A stretch of DNA of 35,314 nt from Chloroflexota bacterium (GCA_030611015.1 JAUWQP010000006.1:1-35314), one strand, 5' to 3'; shown: positions 1 through 9,663, counted from the stretch's first letter. The notes: generated by a model not told the origin, from the letters alone. Made by a program: numbers and translations.

Positions 1-24
1 TTGGCTGGCGTGGGGGCGTGTCTT

Positions 25-98
25 CCCCCCCCCCACCGTGCTGCGGGTTTGCCCCCCCCCCGACTCGGGGGGGGGGGCCACGACGAAGCAATCTAGAA
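25..98. repeat. Homopolymer C10/C10/G11 tracts forming a GC hairpin, followed by CGAAGCAATCT (expanded or degenerate GTCATTGCGAG...GCAATCT-type repeat)
   Basis: C-runs at 25-34 and 52-61, G-run at 67-77; CCCCCCCCCCGACTCGGGGGGGGGGG is near-perfectly self-complementary; CGACGAAGCAATCT follows. Confidence 0.6.
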
Positions 99-167
99 AA
101 GGGATGTCTGGGCTGCGAAGCGGCTAGGGATGGACGTTGCCCCCATTTCCTGATATATTTAGATTTC

Positions 168-1367
168 ATGTTTGAGTTAATCCTTTCAGGCGGTGTCAGT
201 TCAGCTTCGGGATTCCTGGCTGGGGCGGTGCACGCTGGAATAAAAAGTACAGATGAGCTTGATTTAGCTATTCTTTGCTCCGAAGTGCTCTGCACGGCTG
301 CCGGCGTTTTCACTACCAACCAAATTAAATCAGCTCCAATTATTTTATCCCGAAGACATATAGCAAAAGGGCAGGCACAGGCAGTAGTGGTAAATTCCGG
401 CTGCGCCAATGCCTGCACGGGCGGACAAGGGCTGGCAGACGCCTTGGAAATGGCGAACCTGGCGGCAGTCAGACTAGGCTTAAGCCCGGAACACATTCTG
501 GTAGCCAGTACCGGCGTGATTGGTGTGCCACTGCCCATGGACAAAATCAAGACTGGAATTCTTGAGATAAAGCCAACCAGGGGAGGAGGTCAAGATTTTT
601 GCCGGGCAATGATGACCACTGATACCAGACCAAAAGAAATAGCCGTCCAGGTAGATGCAGGAGGAGCTAAGTTCACTATTGGTGGAGCGGCTAAAGGAGC
701 AGGCATGATTCATCCCAACATGGCTACCATGCTTTGTTTTATCACCAGCGACGCTGCGGTGAGTGCTGAGTTCCTGCCAGTAGCATTACAAAAGGCGATA
801 GACTGTTCTTTCAACATGATAAGTATTGATGGAGACACCAGCCCCAGCGATTGTGCATTCCTATTAGCCAATGGCTTGGCTGGTAACGAACCTATTGGCT
901 TTGACAATGGCGACGCTTTCCAGGAAGCCTTAAATGCAGTTTGCACGCATCTGGCTAAGTCCATAGCCCGGGATGGCGAGGGGGCTACAAAACTTATCGA
1001 AATCACAGTACAAGGAGCGGCAGACCAGGCTGGAGCTCGCCAGGCAGCCCGAACTATCACCAGTTCACCGTTGGTGAAAGCAGCCATTAACGGCAACGAC
1101 CCCAACTGGGGACGTATCGTTGCTGCCCTGGGGCGAAGCGGTGCAGCGGTGAGCGAAGACAGATTGGATGTCTATTTGAATGACGTTTGTGTCATGAAGC
1201 AAGGTTGCCCCGCCCCCTTCAGCAAAACGGAAATGACATTGGCTTTGAGCAACAGCGATAATGTACTCATAAGGCTAAGCTTGAATTTAGGAGACGGCCA
1301 GGCCACCGCCTGGGGCTGTGACCTCTCCGAGGAATATGTTAGGATAAATAGCGAATATATGACTTGA
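168..1367 (+). CDS. argJ: Bifunctional glutamate N-acetyltransferase / amino-acid acetyltransferase ArgJ
   Basis: ORF 18..1367 with start moved to the internal ATG at 168 (MFELILSGGVSSASGFLAGAVHAGIKS); conserved KGAGMIHPNMATML autocleavage motif and NDPNWGR. Confidence 0.95.
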   Translation: MFELILSGGVSSASGFLAGAVHAGIKSTDELDLAILCSEVLCTAAGVFTTNQIKSAPIILSRRHIAKGQAQAVVVNSGCANACTGGQGLADALEMANLAAVRLGLSPEHILVASTGVIGVPLPMDKIKTGILEIKPTRGGGQDFCRAMMTTDTRPKEIAVQVDAGGAKFTIGGAAKGAGMIHPNMATMLCFITSDAAVSAEFLPVALQKAIDCSFNMISIDGDTSPSDCAFLLANGLAGNEPIGFDNGDAFQEALNAVCTHLAKSIARDGEGATKLIEITVQGAADQAGARQAARTITSSPLVKAAINGNDPNWGRIVAALGRSGAAVSEDRLDVYLNDVCVMKQGCPAPFSKTEMTLALSNSDNVLIRLSLNLGDGQATAWGCDLSEEYVRINSEYMT

Positions 1368-2176
1368 GGGCAGAAATGAAACCTGGGGAGAGAATTTATA
1401 ACAAAGCTGCAGATAAGCAATGGAGCAGTCAAGTTTATCACAAAGCTAAAGAGGTAATAGGCGCAAGGTTATCCAAGGCGAGCGGAGCGGTGCAATATGA
1501 CTCTATTTGCGAAGCTGTGAAACAGCAATACCCTTCCCTATGCGATGACACCATAAGGGATGCCAAAAATCCTCAATTGCCGTATTGGAAACACCTGGTT
1601 GCCTCAGCTATCTAGGCGCTTAAAAAAGAAGGCAAGGTAAATAAGGCTGATAATGGCTGGATATGGGGAGGAGTAAAACTGCCACTACTCCCTCCTCCGC
1701 CAGCCCCCGACGGACCTGATAAACTCGCAGAGGAATTAAGAGGCTTAGTTGAAAAGCTTGTGGAATTGGCAAAGAAGGGTAAAGGGGAAATGCCCCGACT
1801 AACACATGATGAACTGGTTCAGAAAATAAAAGAAATTGGTGAGATGCTTGGCAAGAGGGCTGAGGGTCCTTGGGGACCAGTTTGTAAACACGATTGTGTT
1901 TGGAGAGACAACCCCTATGCCAATCCAAGATTGGTGTGGGAAGTGTGCGACAAGGGCAACTTGGATAAGGACATCGCCTCCTTAATTTGGGCAGTCAAAA
2001 ACTGGAACGCTAAGGGAATCCTTGTACTATTTGAGGAGTCAGATTTCCACACGGCGCAGAAGAAGCTGGCTCAGGAAAGCCAAATCTACCCTTTAAAAGC
2101 CGATGATATGCTCAAACTCCATTCTTTATTACAGGCAGGAAATATTCAAGCAGTTAGGTCTATTTTTGCCGTTTAG
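1364..2176 (+). pseudogene. Hypothetical gene interrupted by one in-frame amber codon (TAG 1613-1615); winged-helix-like N-terminal half and conserved C-terminal half
   Basis: ORFs 1364..1615 and 1760..2176 share a frame; reading through TAG gives VASAI*ALKKEGKVNKADNGWIWGG...HDCVWRDNPYANPRLVWEVCDKGNLDKDI with no other stop. Confidence 0.7.
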
Positions 2177-2188
2177 TGAGAGTAGAAG

Positions 2189-2977
2189 ATGAATCCAATT
2201 GTAGTCAAGATTGGCGGCAGCACCCTGGGCAATCACGACACCACCTTGGAAGACCTGGTGGAGCTTCAGAAACAGGATAGGTCCCTGGTAGTGGTTCATG
2301 GTGGCGGCAAAGTGACTTCCGAGTGGCTTGCCCGACTGGGCATCCCCACTAGATTTGCAAGCGGGCTGAGAGTCACTGATGCCACAAGCCTGAAGGTGGT
2401 GGCTGCGACGCTGGGAGGTCTGGTTAACAAGGAATTAGTAGTGGCTATCCAGGCTCTGGGAGGAAAGGCGGTGGGCCTGAGCGGCTGCGATGGCAACTTG
2501 CTCCGGGCCAGCGTCAAGAGGCCTGAGCTGGGCTATGTGGGAGAAATTGTCGCCGTTGACCCGACTCCTTTGAAGCTATTGCTGAATGCCGGCTATATGC
2601 CAGTAATCGCGCCCATAAGTTTCGGCTCAGTTGAAGGTCAGGAAAGGCTGCTCAATGTTAACGGTGATACTGCTGCCGGGGAAATTGCCGCGGCATTAAC
2701 CGCAGAGAAACTCATATTCCTGACCGATGTTGACGGTATCCACGATGGATCGGGGAAGGTAATCCCCAGGCTCAACCTGGCTGAGGCAAAGAACATGGCT
2801 ACCTCCGGCATAGCTTCCGGGGGTATGATTCCCAAAATAGAAGCCAGCCTTAGAGCCCTGACTACCACGCAGGTCGTGCACATCATAGACGGCAGAATTT
2901 CCCACGCCTTGCTTGATGACATCGGCGGACAGGCTCAGCAAACTAAATCAAGGGGTACAACAATTGTCGCAGAGTAA
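2189..2977 (+). CDS. argB: Acetylglutamate kinase
   Basis: VVKIGGSTL, VVVHGGGK, NVNGDTAAGEIAAAL, FLTDVDGI, GGMIPKIEA motifs. Confidence 0.95.
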   Translation: MNPIVVKIGGSTLGNHDTTLEDLVELQKQDRSLVVVHGGGKVTSEWLARLGIPTRFASGLRVTDATSLKVVAATLGGLVNKELVVAIQALGGKAVGLSGCDGNLLRASVKRPELGYVGEIVAVDPTPLKLLLNAGYMPVIAPISFGSVEGQERLLNVNGDTAAGEIAAALTAEKLIFLTDVDGIHDGSGKVIPRLNLAEAKNMATSGIASGGMIPKIEASLRALTTTQVVHIIDGRISHALLDDIGGQAQQTKSRGTTIVAE

Positions 2978-4163
2978 TTGGCAAGCATTAGAGCAGAAGC
3001 TATTCCTCAGAACGGTGAACAGGACCCCCGTGACACTGGTTCGTGGTCAAGGAGCTTGGGTCTGGGATGACCAGGGCAGACAATTTCTCGACTTCGTTGG
3101 TGGCTGGGCGGTAAATAGCCTGGGACATTGCCCGCCGGTAGTAGTCGAGGCCCTGGCCAAGCAAGCTAAAACCCTGATCCAGACCTCTAACCAGTTCTAT
3201 ACCATCCCGCAGGTAGAGCTGGCGCAGCTTCTAATTGAGCATAGCTGCCTTGATAGAGTTTTCTTTTGCAACAGCGGTGCCGAAGCTAATGAAGGGGCGG
3301 TGAAACTAGCCCGCAGATATGGAAAACTTCAACTCAATGGCGCCTACGAGGTAATCACGACTTATAATTCTTTTCATGGACGCACTCTAGCTATGACCGC
3401 CGCAACGGGGCAGCGTAAATTTCAGGAGGCCTACGTACCTCTGCCTACCGGCTTTGTCAACGTTGAATATGATAACGTCGAGGCAATCAAGCGGGCGACT
3501 AATGAGCAAACCTGTGCTGTAATACTGGAGCCCATCCAGGGAGAAGGGGGGGTTAATGTCCCCGATGCTGATTATCTCAAAAAGGTGCAAAGCTGGTGTC
3601 GGGAAAGGAGAATCCTTTTCATGCTGGATGAAATCCAGACGGGAATAGGTCGGATTGGAACCCTCTTCGCCTATGAGCAGTATGGGGTTGAGCCGGATGT
3701 AATGACCCTGGCTAAGGGGCTAGGCAGTGGTGTGCCCATTGGCACTATCTTAGCCAGAGAAAATGTCTCCGTTTTTTCCCCGGGTGATCATGGCTCCACC
3801 TTCGGTGGCAACCCGCTGGTTTGTGCCGCCGCCTATGCCACCCTGAGATACATCATTGATAACGACATACCGGGAAAGGTTAACCGGGTAGGGAATTATT
3901 TCATGACCAGGCTGGAAAACCTGAAACAGAAGTTTGATTCTATCGCTGAGGTGAGGGGGAGGGGACTCCTCATAGCTCTGGAATTCAACCAGGAAATCGC
4001 TGAGACGTTGGTACAGGCCTGCCTCGGTAGGGGCTTACTGGTTAACAAATTGAAGCCCAATGCCCTTCGATTTATGCCTCCTCTTATCACCACCGAAAAA
4101 GAGGTGGACAAGGCGATAGGCATTTTAGGGGACGCGTTGGAAGAAATGAGAAACGCCAAATAG
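2913..4163 (+). CDS. argD: Acetylornithine / N-succinyldiaminopimelate aminotransferase (PLP class III)
   Basis: FCNSGAEANEGAVKLAR, SFHGRTLA, MLDEIQTGIGRIGT, TLAKGLGSGVPIG; true start may lie downstream of 2913, near the argB stop. Confidence 0.92.
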   Translation: MMTSADRLSKLNQGVQQLSQSNWQALEQKLFLRTVNRTPVTLVRGQGAWVWDDQGRQFLDFVGGWAVNSLGHCPPVVVEALAKQAKTLIQTSNQFYTIPQVELAQLLIEHSCLDRVFFCNSGAEANEGAVKLARRYGKLQLNGAYEVITTYNSFHGRTLAMTAATGQRKFQEAYVPLPTGFVNVEYDNVEAIKRATNEQTCAVILEPIQGEGGVNVPDADYLKKVQSWCRERRILFMLDEIQTGIGRIGTLFAYEQYGVEPDVMTLAKGLGSGVPIGTILARENVSVFSPGDHGSTFGGNPLVCAAAYATLRYIIDNDIPGKVNRVGNYFMTRLENLKQKFDSIAEVRGRGLLIALEFNQEIAETLVQACLGRGLLVNKLKPNALRFMPPLITTEKEVDKAIGILGDALEEMRNAK

Positions 4164-4210
4164 TTTGTTCGAGCTTCGCAGGGCGGGGATTTGCTCGCCA
4201 CCGAAAAGAA

Positions 4211-4229
4211 GCAGCATACAAAATGCTGC
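4211..4229 (+). other. Perfect 7-bp hairpin after argD (GCAGCAT-ACAAA-ATGCTGC), no U-tract
   Basis: gcagcatacaaaatgctgc. Confidence 0.4.
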
Positions 4230-4295
4230 GCTACAGAGGGTCAGGACTTTTGAGGCTGTTTCTAAAACGTAGTTTCCCCAATATTATTCGGAGGT

Positions 4296-5006
4296 ATGCA
4301 GATGACTGTTGAATTACATAATGTTAATGGCGTTGAGGGATGTCGCACTACCAGAATCTATTGTCGACCCGATTGTCCTGCCGGTAAACATGCGAAGCCG
4401 GAGAATCTGGTCTACTTCCAGTCACGAGAAGAGGCCAGAGCTCATGGCTACCGCGCGTGTAAAGTCTGTAAGCCGGATGGGCATCCTGTCGAGCCCGAAA
4501 TCTTCTTTTTGACCCGCTACAAAAGCCCCCTGGGCACCTATGTCATCCTTAGTTCAAAACAGGGCATCGTCAGCATTGAGACAGAAGAAGATGCGCAGAC
4601 CGATATCGCACGACTACAACGCTATGATATTCAAATAAGACAGGGAGAGGACGAATACAACAGCTGGGCAGCTTCTGAACTGGATGATTACTTCGTCGGA
4701 AGACTCTCCCGCTTTACTGTGCCCCTTGACCTGCGCGGTACACTTTTTCAGCGCCAGGTATGGCAGCTATTACAAAATATCCCCTATGGAGAGACTGTAT
4801 CCTACAGCGAACTGGCACGTCCCCTGGGACGAGCTAATGCCGCTCGGGCAGTGGGCGGCGCCGTTGGCAGCAATCCCATCTCCATCATTGTGCCTTGCCA
4901 TCGGGTCATCGGCGCAAATGGCAATTTGACAGGTTATGGTGGAGGACTCCCCAGAAAAAGAGCACTTCTTGACCTAGAGGCCGACGCCAGGGGTAAAACA
5001 GGTTGA
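4296..5006 (+). CDS. Ada N-terminal zinc-binding domain fused to methylated-DNA-[protein]-cysteine S-methyltransferase
   Basis: Four Cys ligands in [20 protein letters not shown]...[13 protein letters not shown]-terminal Ogt/MGMT active site [11 protein letters not shown]; no AraC HTH between them. Confidence 0.88.
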   Translation: MQMTVELHNVNGVEGCRTTRIYCRPDCPAGKHAKPENLVYFQSREEARAHGYRACKVCKPDGHPVEPEIFFLTRYKSPLGTYVILSSKQGIVSIETEEDAQTDIARLQRYDIQIRQGEDEYNSWAASELDDYFVGRLSRFTVPLDLRGTLFQRQVWQLLQNIPYGETVSYSELARPLGRANAARAVGGAVGSNPISIIVPCHRVIGANGNLTGYGGGLPRKRALLDLEADARGKTG

Positions 5007-5143
5007 GTCAAACCCCGGTACCTACAAACACCACAATTTTACCCGTAGAGATAAGGGCACAAGCTCGGTTACGCTCACCCCGCTATTACCTTACCACTTC
5101 GCTCCAACGGCATCATCCACCGAGCACCTTTATAATCGCCATA

Positions 5144-5191
5144 GGCCTGCCGGCAAGAACCCGGGCAAAGATGCAGTCCGAATCGCATGAA
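5144..5191 (+). repeat. Second dispersed repeat, copy A (~48 bp, ~39/48 identical to 31038-31085)
   Basis: GCCTGCCGGCAAGAACCCGGGCAAAGATGCAGTCCGAATCGCATGAAT versus GGCTGCCGGCGAGAACCCAGGCAAAGGTGCAGCCAGAACCACCTGAAT. Confidence 0.6.
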
Positions 5192-5324
5192 TGACGGTAG
5201 CTCACTCCCTGTCATACTGAGGGAGCCTTCTTCTTCGTGTCGCTGCGAGGAGGCCTGATGAATCCAGATGAATCGGGGCGGCGAAGCAATCTGGAGAAAG
5301 AACTACTCGTTCTACTCAGATTTA

Positions 5325-5389
5325 GGTATACCGGGCACATGATAATTGATTTGTGGCAGGCCTAATTGGTATGGTGCCCCGGCAATTTT
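5325..5389 (+). repeat. 64-bp hairpin repeat, copy 1 (divergent)
   Basis: GGTATACCGGGCACATGATAATTGATTTGTGGCAGGCCTAATTGGTATGGTGCCCCGGCAATTT. Confidence 0.85.
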
Positions 5390-5410
5390 GGCTAATATGG
5401 CCAGGTACAT

Positions 5411-6010
5411 CTAGGTTAGACTGAAGAGAGGATAGCGGTCCGTTGTCAACAAAAAAGCGTAGGCAGTTACTCTCAGCGACCATCGGGATACGCCAACTAC
5501 GAAGTCAAATAGACCTCTGGGATAGCGACCCGTAAACAGGATGGCAAACCAGGCTATCACCACGCAAAAGAATGCTGCAATCCCCAGGAAAAACAGGACG
5601 ATATAGTGCGGGATAGCTAGAAACCACTTCACTAGTGGTAACCAGCGGTTGAGGTCTTTAGGGACGTCGGGATATGGAATCTCAATGTGGACCGACTGCT
5701 CTTCGGCAGTTGACGGGTACACATCTGTAAGCAGACCAATATAGGCGCCAACACGTGTGCTGAACTTAACCAATGCTATATTCCAGTCAAACCACTACCT
5801 GGGGTACTTCTGCCGGAAAAGAATCATGAGTAAGGATGCCAGAAACAAGATGCCTCCTGCAGAGTATTCCCAGGACCAACCACTCGCTCCAACCCATTCA
5901 AAGTTTCCAGTATTTACCAGGGCTAGGATAATAGCAATTGGAATTACTGTGAAGATTCTGAAGGACGTGATTAATCGATTAAGAGCTCTGTCCGGGTAGT
6001 CGATTGTCAA
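5411..6010 (-). pseudogene. DUF4389-type membrane protein split by one in-frame amber codon (TAG, complement 5795-5797)
   Basis: Same-frame ORFs 5795..6010 and 5411..5773; readthrough gives ...LFRQKYPR*WFDWNIALVKFSTRVGAYIGLLTDVYPS... Confidence 0.75.
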
Positions 6011-6172
6011 AGTAGCGGGGTACGCGGGTGGGGTCGGCGGCGCTTTTGATGCTTATAACACTTTTTCTGCCATTGTTATTGATACCTCCCTTTACCTTTT
6101 GTCCTGTAATCCGTTCACCTTCCAGTTTAAGCATACTCTACAATCCGTTGCAAGTAAAAGTCATATGGTAGT

Positions 6173-6237
6173 GGTATTCTGAGCACATAATATCTGACTT
6201 ATAGTCGGTCAATACCGGTATGGTGCCCCGGGAATTC
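6173..6237 (+). repeat. 64-bp hairpin repeat, copy 2
   Basis: GGTATTCTGAGCACATAATATCTGACTTATAGTCGGTCAATACCGGTATGGTGCCCCGGGAATTC; ends 4 nt from the stop of the flanking minus-strand CDS. Confidence 0.85.
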
Positions 6238-6241
6238 GTGG

Positions 6242-6994
6242 TTAAAGGTCTTCCCCGCACCATTCGATAATATCGGTGGACCAGAGAGTGCCGACGGCCT
6301 TTTCCAGTACTGCCTTGCGTGGCTCAGGTATATCCAGCAGCATTCGCAGTATGCGGTCCTCAAATTGGCCCAGGAACGGGCACCGTTTACGCAGCGAGAG
6401 TATTGTAGTTCTGGCTCCGCCATAGACCAGAAAGTCGAGTGACCGGGCATAGGGCTCGACATGTTCTCGGACATGGCCACAAACCCTGTCCAGAAAGGAC
6501 TCTATCTGCTTTTCCCGGTGTCGCGCAAACCGCGCCTGCGAGGAGCCACCCTTTTTGTGGCGGGCGTGCACCAGCCCCGTCCCCGTCTTGCTATCTATGA
6601 GCTCTGTGCCCCGGCAGATACCAAGGCTGTATGCTCCTAAGCGGACCAGGACCAGAGCGATAAGGAAGTCTTGACTGAGAAGGGTACGCAACAACTCAAC
6701 ATCATAGCCGTCGGTGATATATTCTTCTGCGATTGGGAATGGGGGCAACACCAAGTACGTTCGCTGCAGACCCGAGAAAAGCACCACCCCCATCTCCGAG
6801 CCAGCAATAACCTCAGCTATGCCCGGCGGCATGGCAGTTTTGGCAAACACCTTTCCCAGCAGGTTTTCCACCCTGGCTGGTGGCATCCCCTGCGGGAAGT
6901 ATAACGATGTCGCTTTGCCCTCAGTCAAAGCCAGCCCGTCCAGGAAGCCGAGCATCTTCGACCTACCCAGACGGAATCTCTGTGATATGAACAT
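6242..6994 (-). CDS. Vms1/Ankzf1-type (bacterial VLRF1-like) peptidyl-tRNA hydrolase / release-factor-domain protein
   Basis: GTGLVHARHKKGGSSQARFARHREKQIESFLDRVCGHV (GGSSQxRFxRxRE-like VLRF1 signature); start taken at MFISQRFRLG, 34 bp after mutS2. Confidence 0.7.
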   Translation of the reverse strand: MFISQRFRLGRSKMLGFLDGLALTEGKATSLYFPQGMPPARVENLLGKVFAKTAMPPGIAEVIAGSEMGVVLFSGLQRTYLVLPPFPIAEEYITDGYDVELLRTLLSQDFLIALVLVRLGAYSLGICRGTELIDSKTGTGLVHARHKKGGSSQARFARHREKQIESFLDRVCGHVREHVEPYARSLDFLVYGGARTTILSLRKRCPFLGQFEDRILRMLLDIPEPRKAVLEKAVGTLWSTDIIEWCGEDL

Positions 6995-7028
6995 AGTAGC
7001 AATCACACGAGCAAGCGAAATTCTCCGA

Positions 7029-9425
7029 TTACACGCTGACCATGGTAACACCATCGCCGCCCTCACCCTTTTCGCCGGCTCGGAAAGACGTGACCAGCGG
7101 ATGAGAGGCGAGAACTTCTCTAACAATCTGGCGCACGGTGCCCGTGCCAATACCGTGAATGATGCGGACCTGACTCAAGCCGTAAAGAGATGCTTCATTA
7201 AGGTAGCCATCCAGCGCCAGCTCGACCTCTTCTGCCCTCTTCCCCCGCAGGTCAAGCTCCAGGGGAATACTGGGCTTGCTCAACCTTTTCGTTATCACAG
7301 CACCTCCGGTCTTCACCGCACCGGTTGATGGTATCCTCTTCTCCACGCTGTCCAGATTGAGAGTCATCTTCACTTTCCGGGCACGGACTTCGACGAGTCC
7401 TCGTTCCTCAGAGATTGCAAGTACCGTCGCTGGCATACCAACCTCTTTTAGCCAGACAGTATCACCAACGGTGATAGCGCCTGTCTCCCCTTCCTGTTCA
7501 TCCATCTCTACCGCCGCTCTTGCCTGCCACGCCTCAGTATTCAACTGCTCCTGTACCTCTGTTAGCGCCTTTTTCGCCTGCTCGACTTTTCCCCGAGATT
7601 TTTCCTTGCGCAATTCTGCTGCCGCTTCCCGGAGTTCCCTCTGTAGTCCAGCGGCCTCTCGAACGACCTGGTCGCGGACATCCTTGACGATTTTTTGCCT
7701 CTCTGCTTCTAACTGGCGGAGCCTGTTTCCCAGTTCAGCGTTCTTCTGTTGTGCTTCATTCAATTCCTTCTCCAGGCTATGGCGAAGCGACTCAATACTT
7801 TTCTGCTCGGTTGCCAGATGGACAAGCAAATCCCCGAGCTCCTGACTGCCCTCGGAAAGCATGTATCGGGCACGGGTGACAATCTCGGTGGTCAGTCCCA
7901 GGCGAGATGCTGTAGCCAGGGCATTGCTGCCACCCGGGATGCCCACCGTCAGGTGATAGGTGGGCGCCATCGTAACGGGGTCAACGTTAAGAGCAGCGTT
8001 TTGCATGCCGTCGGTAGTGTGAGCCAGCGCCTTCAATTCAGTGTAGTGAGTAGTGGCCACAACCATCGTTCCCTGTGATAAGAAATGGAGCAGGATAGCC
8101 CGGGCGAGAGCCGAGCCTTCGCCCGGGTCGGTGTTGGTGCCCAATTCATCCAAAAGCACCAGGCTCTTTTCTGTGGCACTGTTGTTGATACGCACAATGT
8201 TACCTATGTGCCAACTAAAAGTAGAAAGGGTTTGCTCGATGCTCTGCTCATCACCGATGTCGGCATATACGCCGTCAAAAAGGGGAATGCGGCTTTCTGC
8301 CAGAGCTGGAATAGGCAGGCCGGCCTGCGCCATCAGGCTGAGAAGTCCTATGGTCTTGAGAGCGACCGTCTTACCACCTGTATTGGGTCCAGTAATGACT
8401 AGAATGGAGAAATCCCGGCCAATCTCTACCGATAGCGGCACCGCTTTACTTCCCAGCAGCGGATGCCTGGCTTCGACCAGCCTGAGCACCCCAACCGGTT
8501 TATTCGCCTTTGCTTCAGGGTTTCTGCCAGCGGCAACCATAAGGGGCTCAGTCGCTTTTGCCTCCCTGGCATATCTTGCCTTAGCCAGCGCCAGGTCAAT
8601 TTCGGCAATCAGCTCAATGTTACGCGAAATTTCGCGTTCGTATGCTCCGACTTCGGAACTGAGCGTTCTCAGGATTCTTTCTACTTCATGCCTCTCATCC
8701 ATAGTCAACTCGCGCAGTTCATTCTGCACGTCTATAGTCGCCAACGGCTCAATAAACACAGTAGCCTCCGTATTGGAGACGTCGTGGACAATGCCCTTTA
8801 TCTGTCGGCGACATTCCTCCCTGACTGGAATTACATACCGACCTCCTCGCTCGGTAATAATGGGGTCCTGGATTATTTTCTGTCTTCTGGGTGACCTGAT
8901 TATGGATTGCAGGTGAGTGAGCAATTCCTGGCGTACCTCTCGCATTCTACGTCTCACCAACGCCAGACTGGAGGAGGCGGTATCCAGCAGGTCGCCCGTC
9001 GGAGTCAAGCAGCCACCGATATCCTTTTGAAGCTGCTCCAATGCCACGATATCCCTGGCCAGACCACTGAGCAACGGGAGTTCGCCCGACAGGTTCATCA
9101 GGTGGCTTTTTAACCGCCGACCAGCACCCAGCGTCCTTTCAATTTCCAACAGAGACGTAGGCTCCAGGACTTTGCCCCGTGCTGCCATCTTCACCACTTC
9201 CTGTATATCAACAACGTCGCCGATATGAAAGTCTGGGCTGAGTGAAAGCAGGTGGCGCGCCTCAGCCGACTCCTTGAGCCGCAGGCAGACCTCTTCCTCA
9301 CCCAAGAGAGGTCTGAGGTCGAGGGCAAGCAGCCGGCTGGCGGAAAACGAAGTAAAGCCGGCCAGTATCCCCCTTATTTTGTGAAATTCCAGCAGTTCTA
9401 AATCTCTGTCGCCCAAGGTAACCAT
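7029..9425 (-). CDS. mutS2: Endonuclease MutS2 with C-terminal Smr domain
   Basis: ITGPNTGGKTVALKTIGLL Walker A, LLDELGTNTDPGEG, C-terminal ELDLRGKRAEEVELALDGYL...VRIIHGIGTGTVR Smr motif. Confidence 0.95.
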   Translation of the reverse strand: MVTLGDRDLELLEFHKIRGILAGFTSFSASRLLALDLRPLLGEEEVCLRLKESAEARHLLSLSPDFHIGDVVDIQEVVKMAARGKVLEPTSLLEIERTLGAGRRLKSHLMNLSGELPLLSGLARDIVALEQLQKDIGGCLTPTGDLLDTASSSLALVRRRMREVRQELLTHLQSIIRSPRRQKIIQDPIITERGGRYVIPVREECRRQIKGIVHDVSNTEATVFIEPLATIDVQNELRELTMDERHEVERILRTLSSEVGAYEREISRNIELIAEIDLALAKARYAREAKATEPLMVAAGRNPEAKANKPVGVLRLVEARHPLLGSKAVPLSVEIGRDFSILVITGPNTGGKTVALKTIGLLSLMAQAGLPIPALAESRIPLFDGVYADIGDEQSIEQTLSTFSWHIGNIVRINNSATEKSLVLLDELGTNTDPGEGSALARAILLHFLSQGTMVVATTHYTELKALAHTTDGMQNAALNVDPVTMAPTYHLTVGIPGGSNALATASRLGLTTEIVTRARYMLSEGSQELGDLLVHLATEQKSIESLRHSLEKELNEAQQKNAELGNRLRQLEAERQKIVKDVRDQVVREAAGLQRELREAAAELRKEKSRGKVEQAKKALTEVQEQLNTEAWQARAAVEMDEQEGETGAITVGDTVWLKEVGMPATVLAISEERGLVEVRARKVKMTLNLDSVEKRIPSTGAVKTGGAVITKRLSKPSIPLELDLRGKRAEEVELALDGYLNEASLYGLSQVRIIHGIGTGTVRQIVREVLASHPLVTSFRAGEKGEGGDGVTMVSV

Positions 9426-9663
9426 CCTGCACCGCTTATACAATCATCGCGATATTAACCTCAAATAGTATAAAGCAATCGCCCCAGTTTTCAAAAACTC
9501 GGCTTCTCCCTGTAACGGCGGATGAATTGGCTTACGTTATTTTCAATAGGGTCCCATCCAGTCGGATTGTAAAAATCCTAGAAAAGCGCCCCGGTCTTGA
9601 GGATCGGATTCCTTCCGACCATAAAACAAACGTAGGCGAAGGATCTTGTACCCTCCCAATTAG

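Noticed and set aside
18-167. N-terminal 50 aa of the 449-aa ArgJ ORF (PPPPCCGFAPPPTRGGG...)
   Set aside because: Derived from C/G homopolymers and repeat sequence; ArgJ homology begins around the ATG at 168.
7276-8916. Plus-strand ORFs (189, 109, 287, 105, 143 aa) across the mutS2 region
   Set aside because: Antisense shadow ORFs of the clear MutS2 coding sequence; no recognisable motifs.
9559-9619. Inverted repeat GTCGGA...TCCGAC near copy 3
   Set aside because: Short 6-bp arms about 50 nt apart; not clearly above chance without a structure scan.
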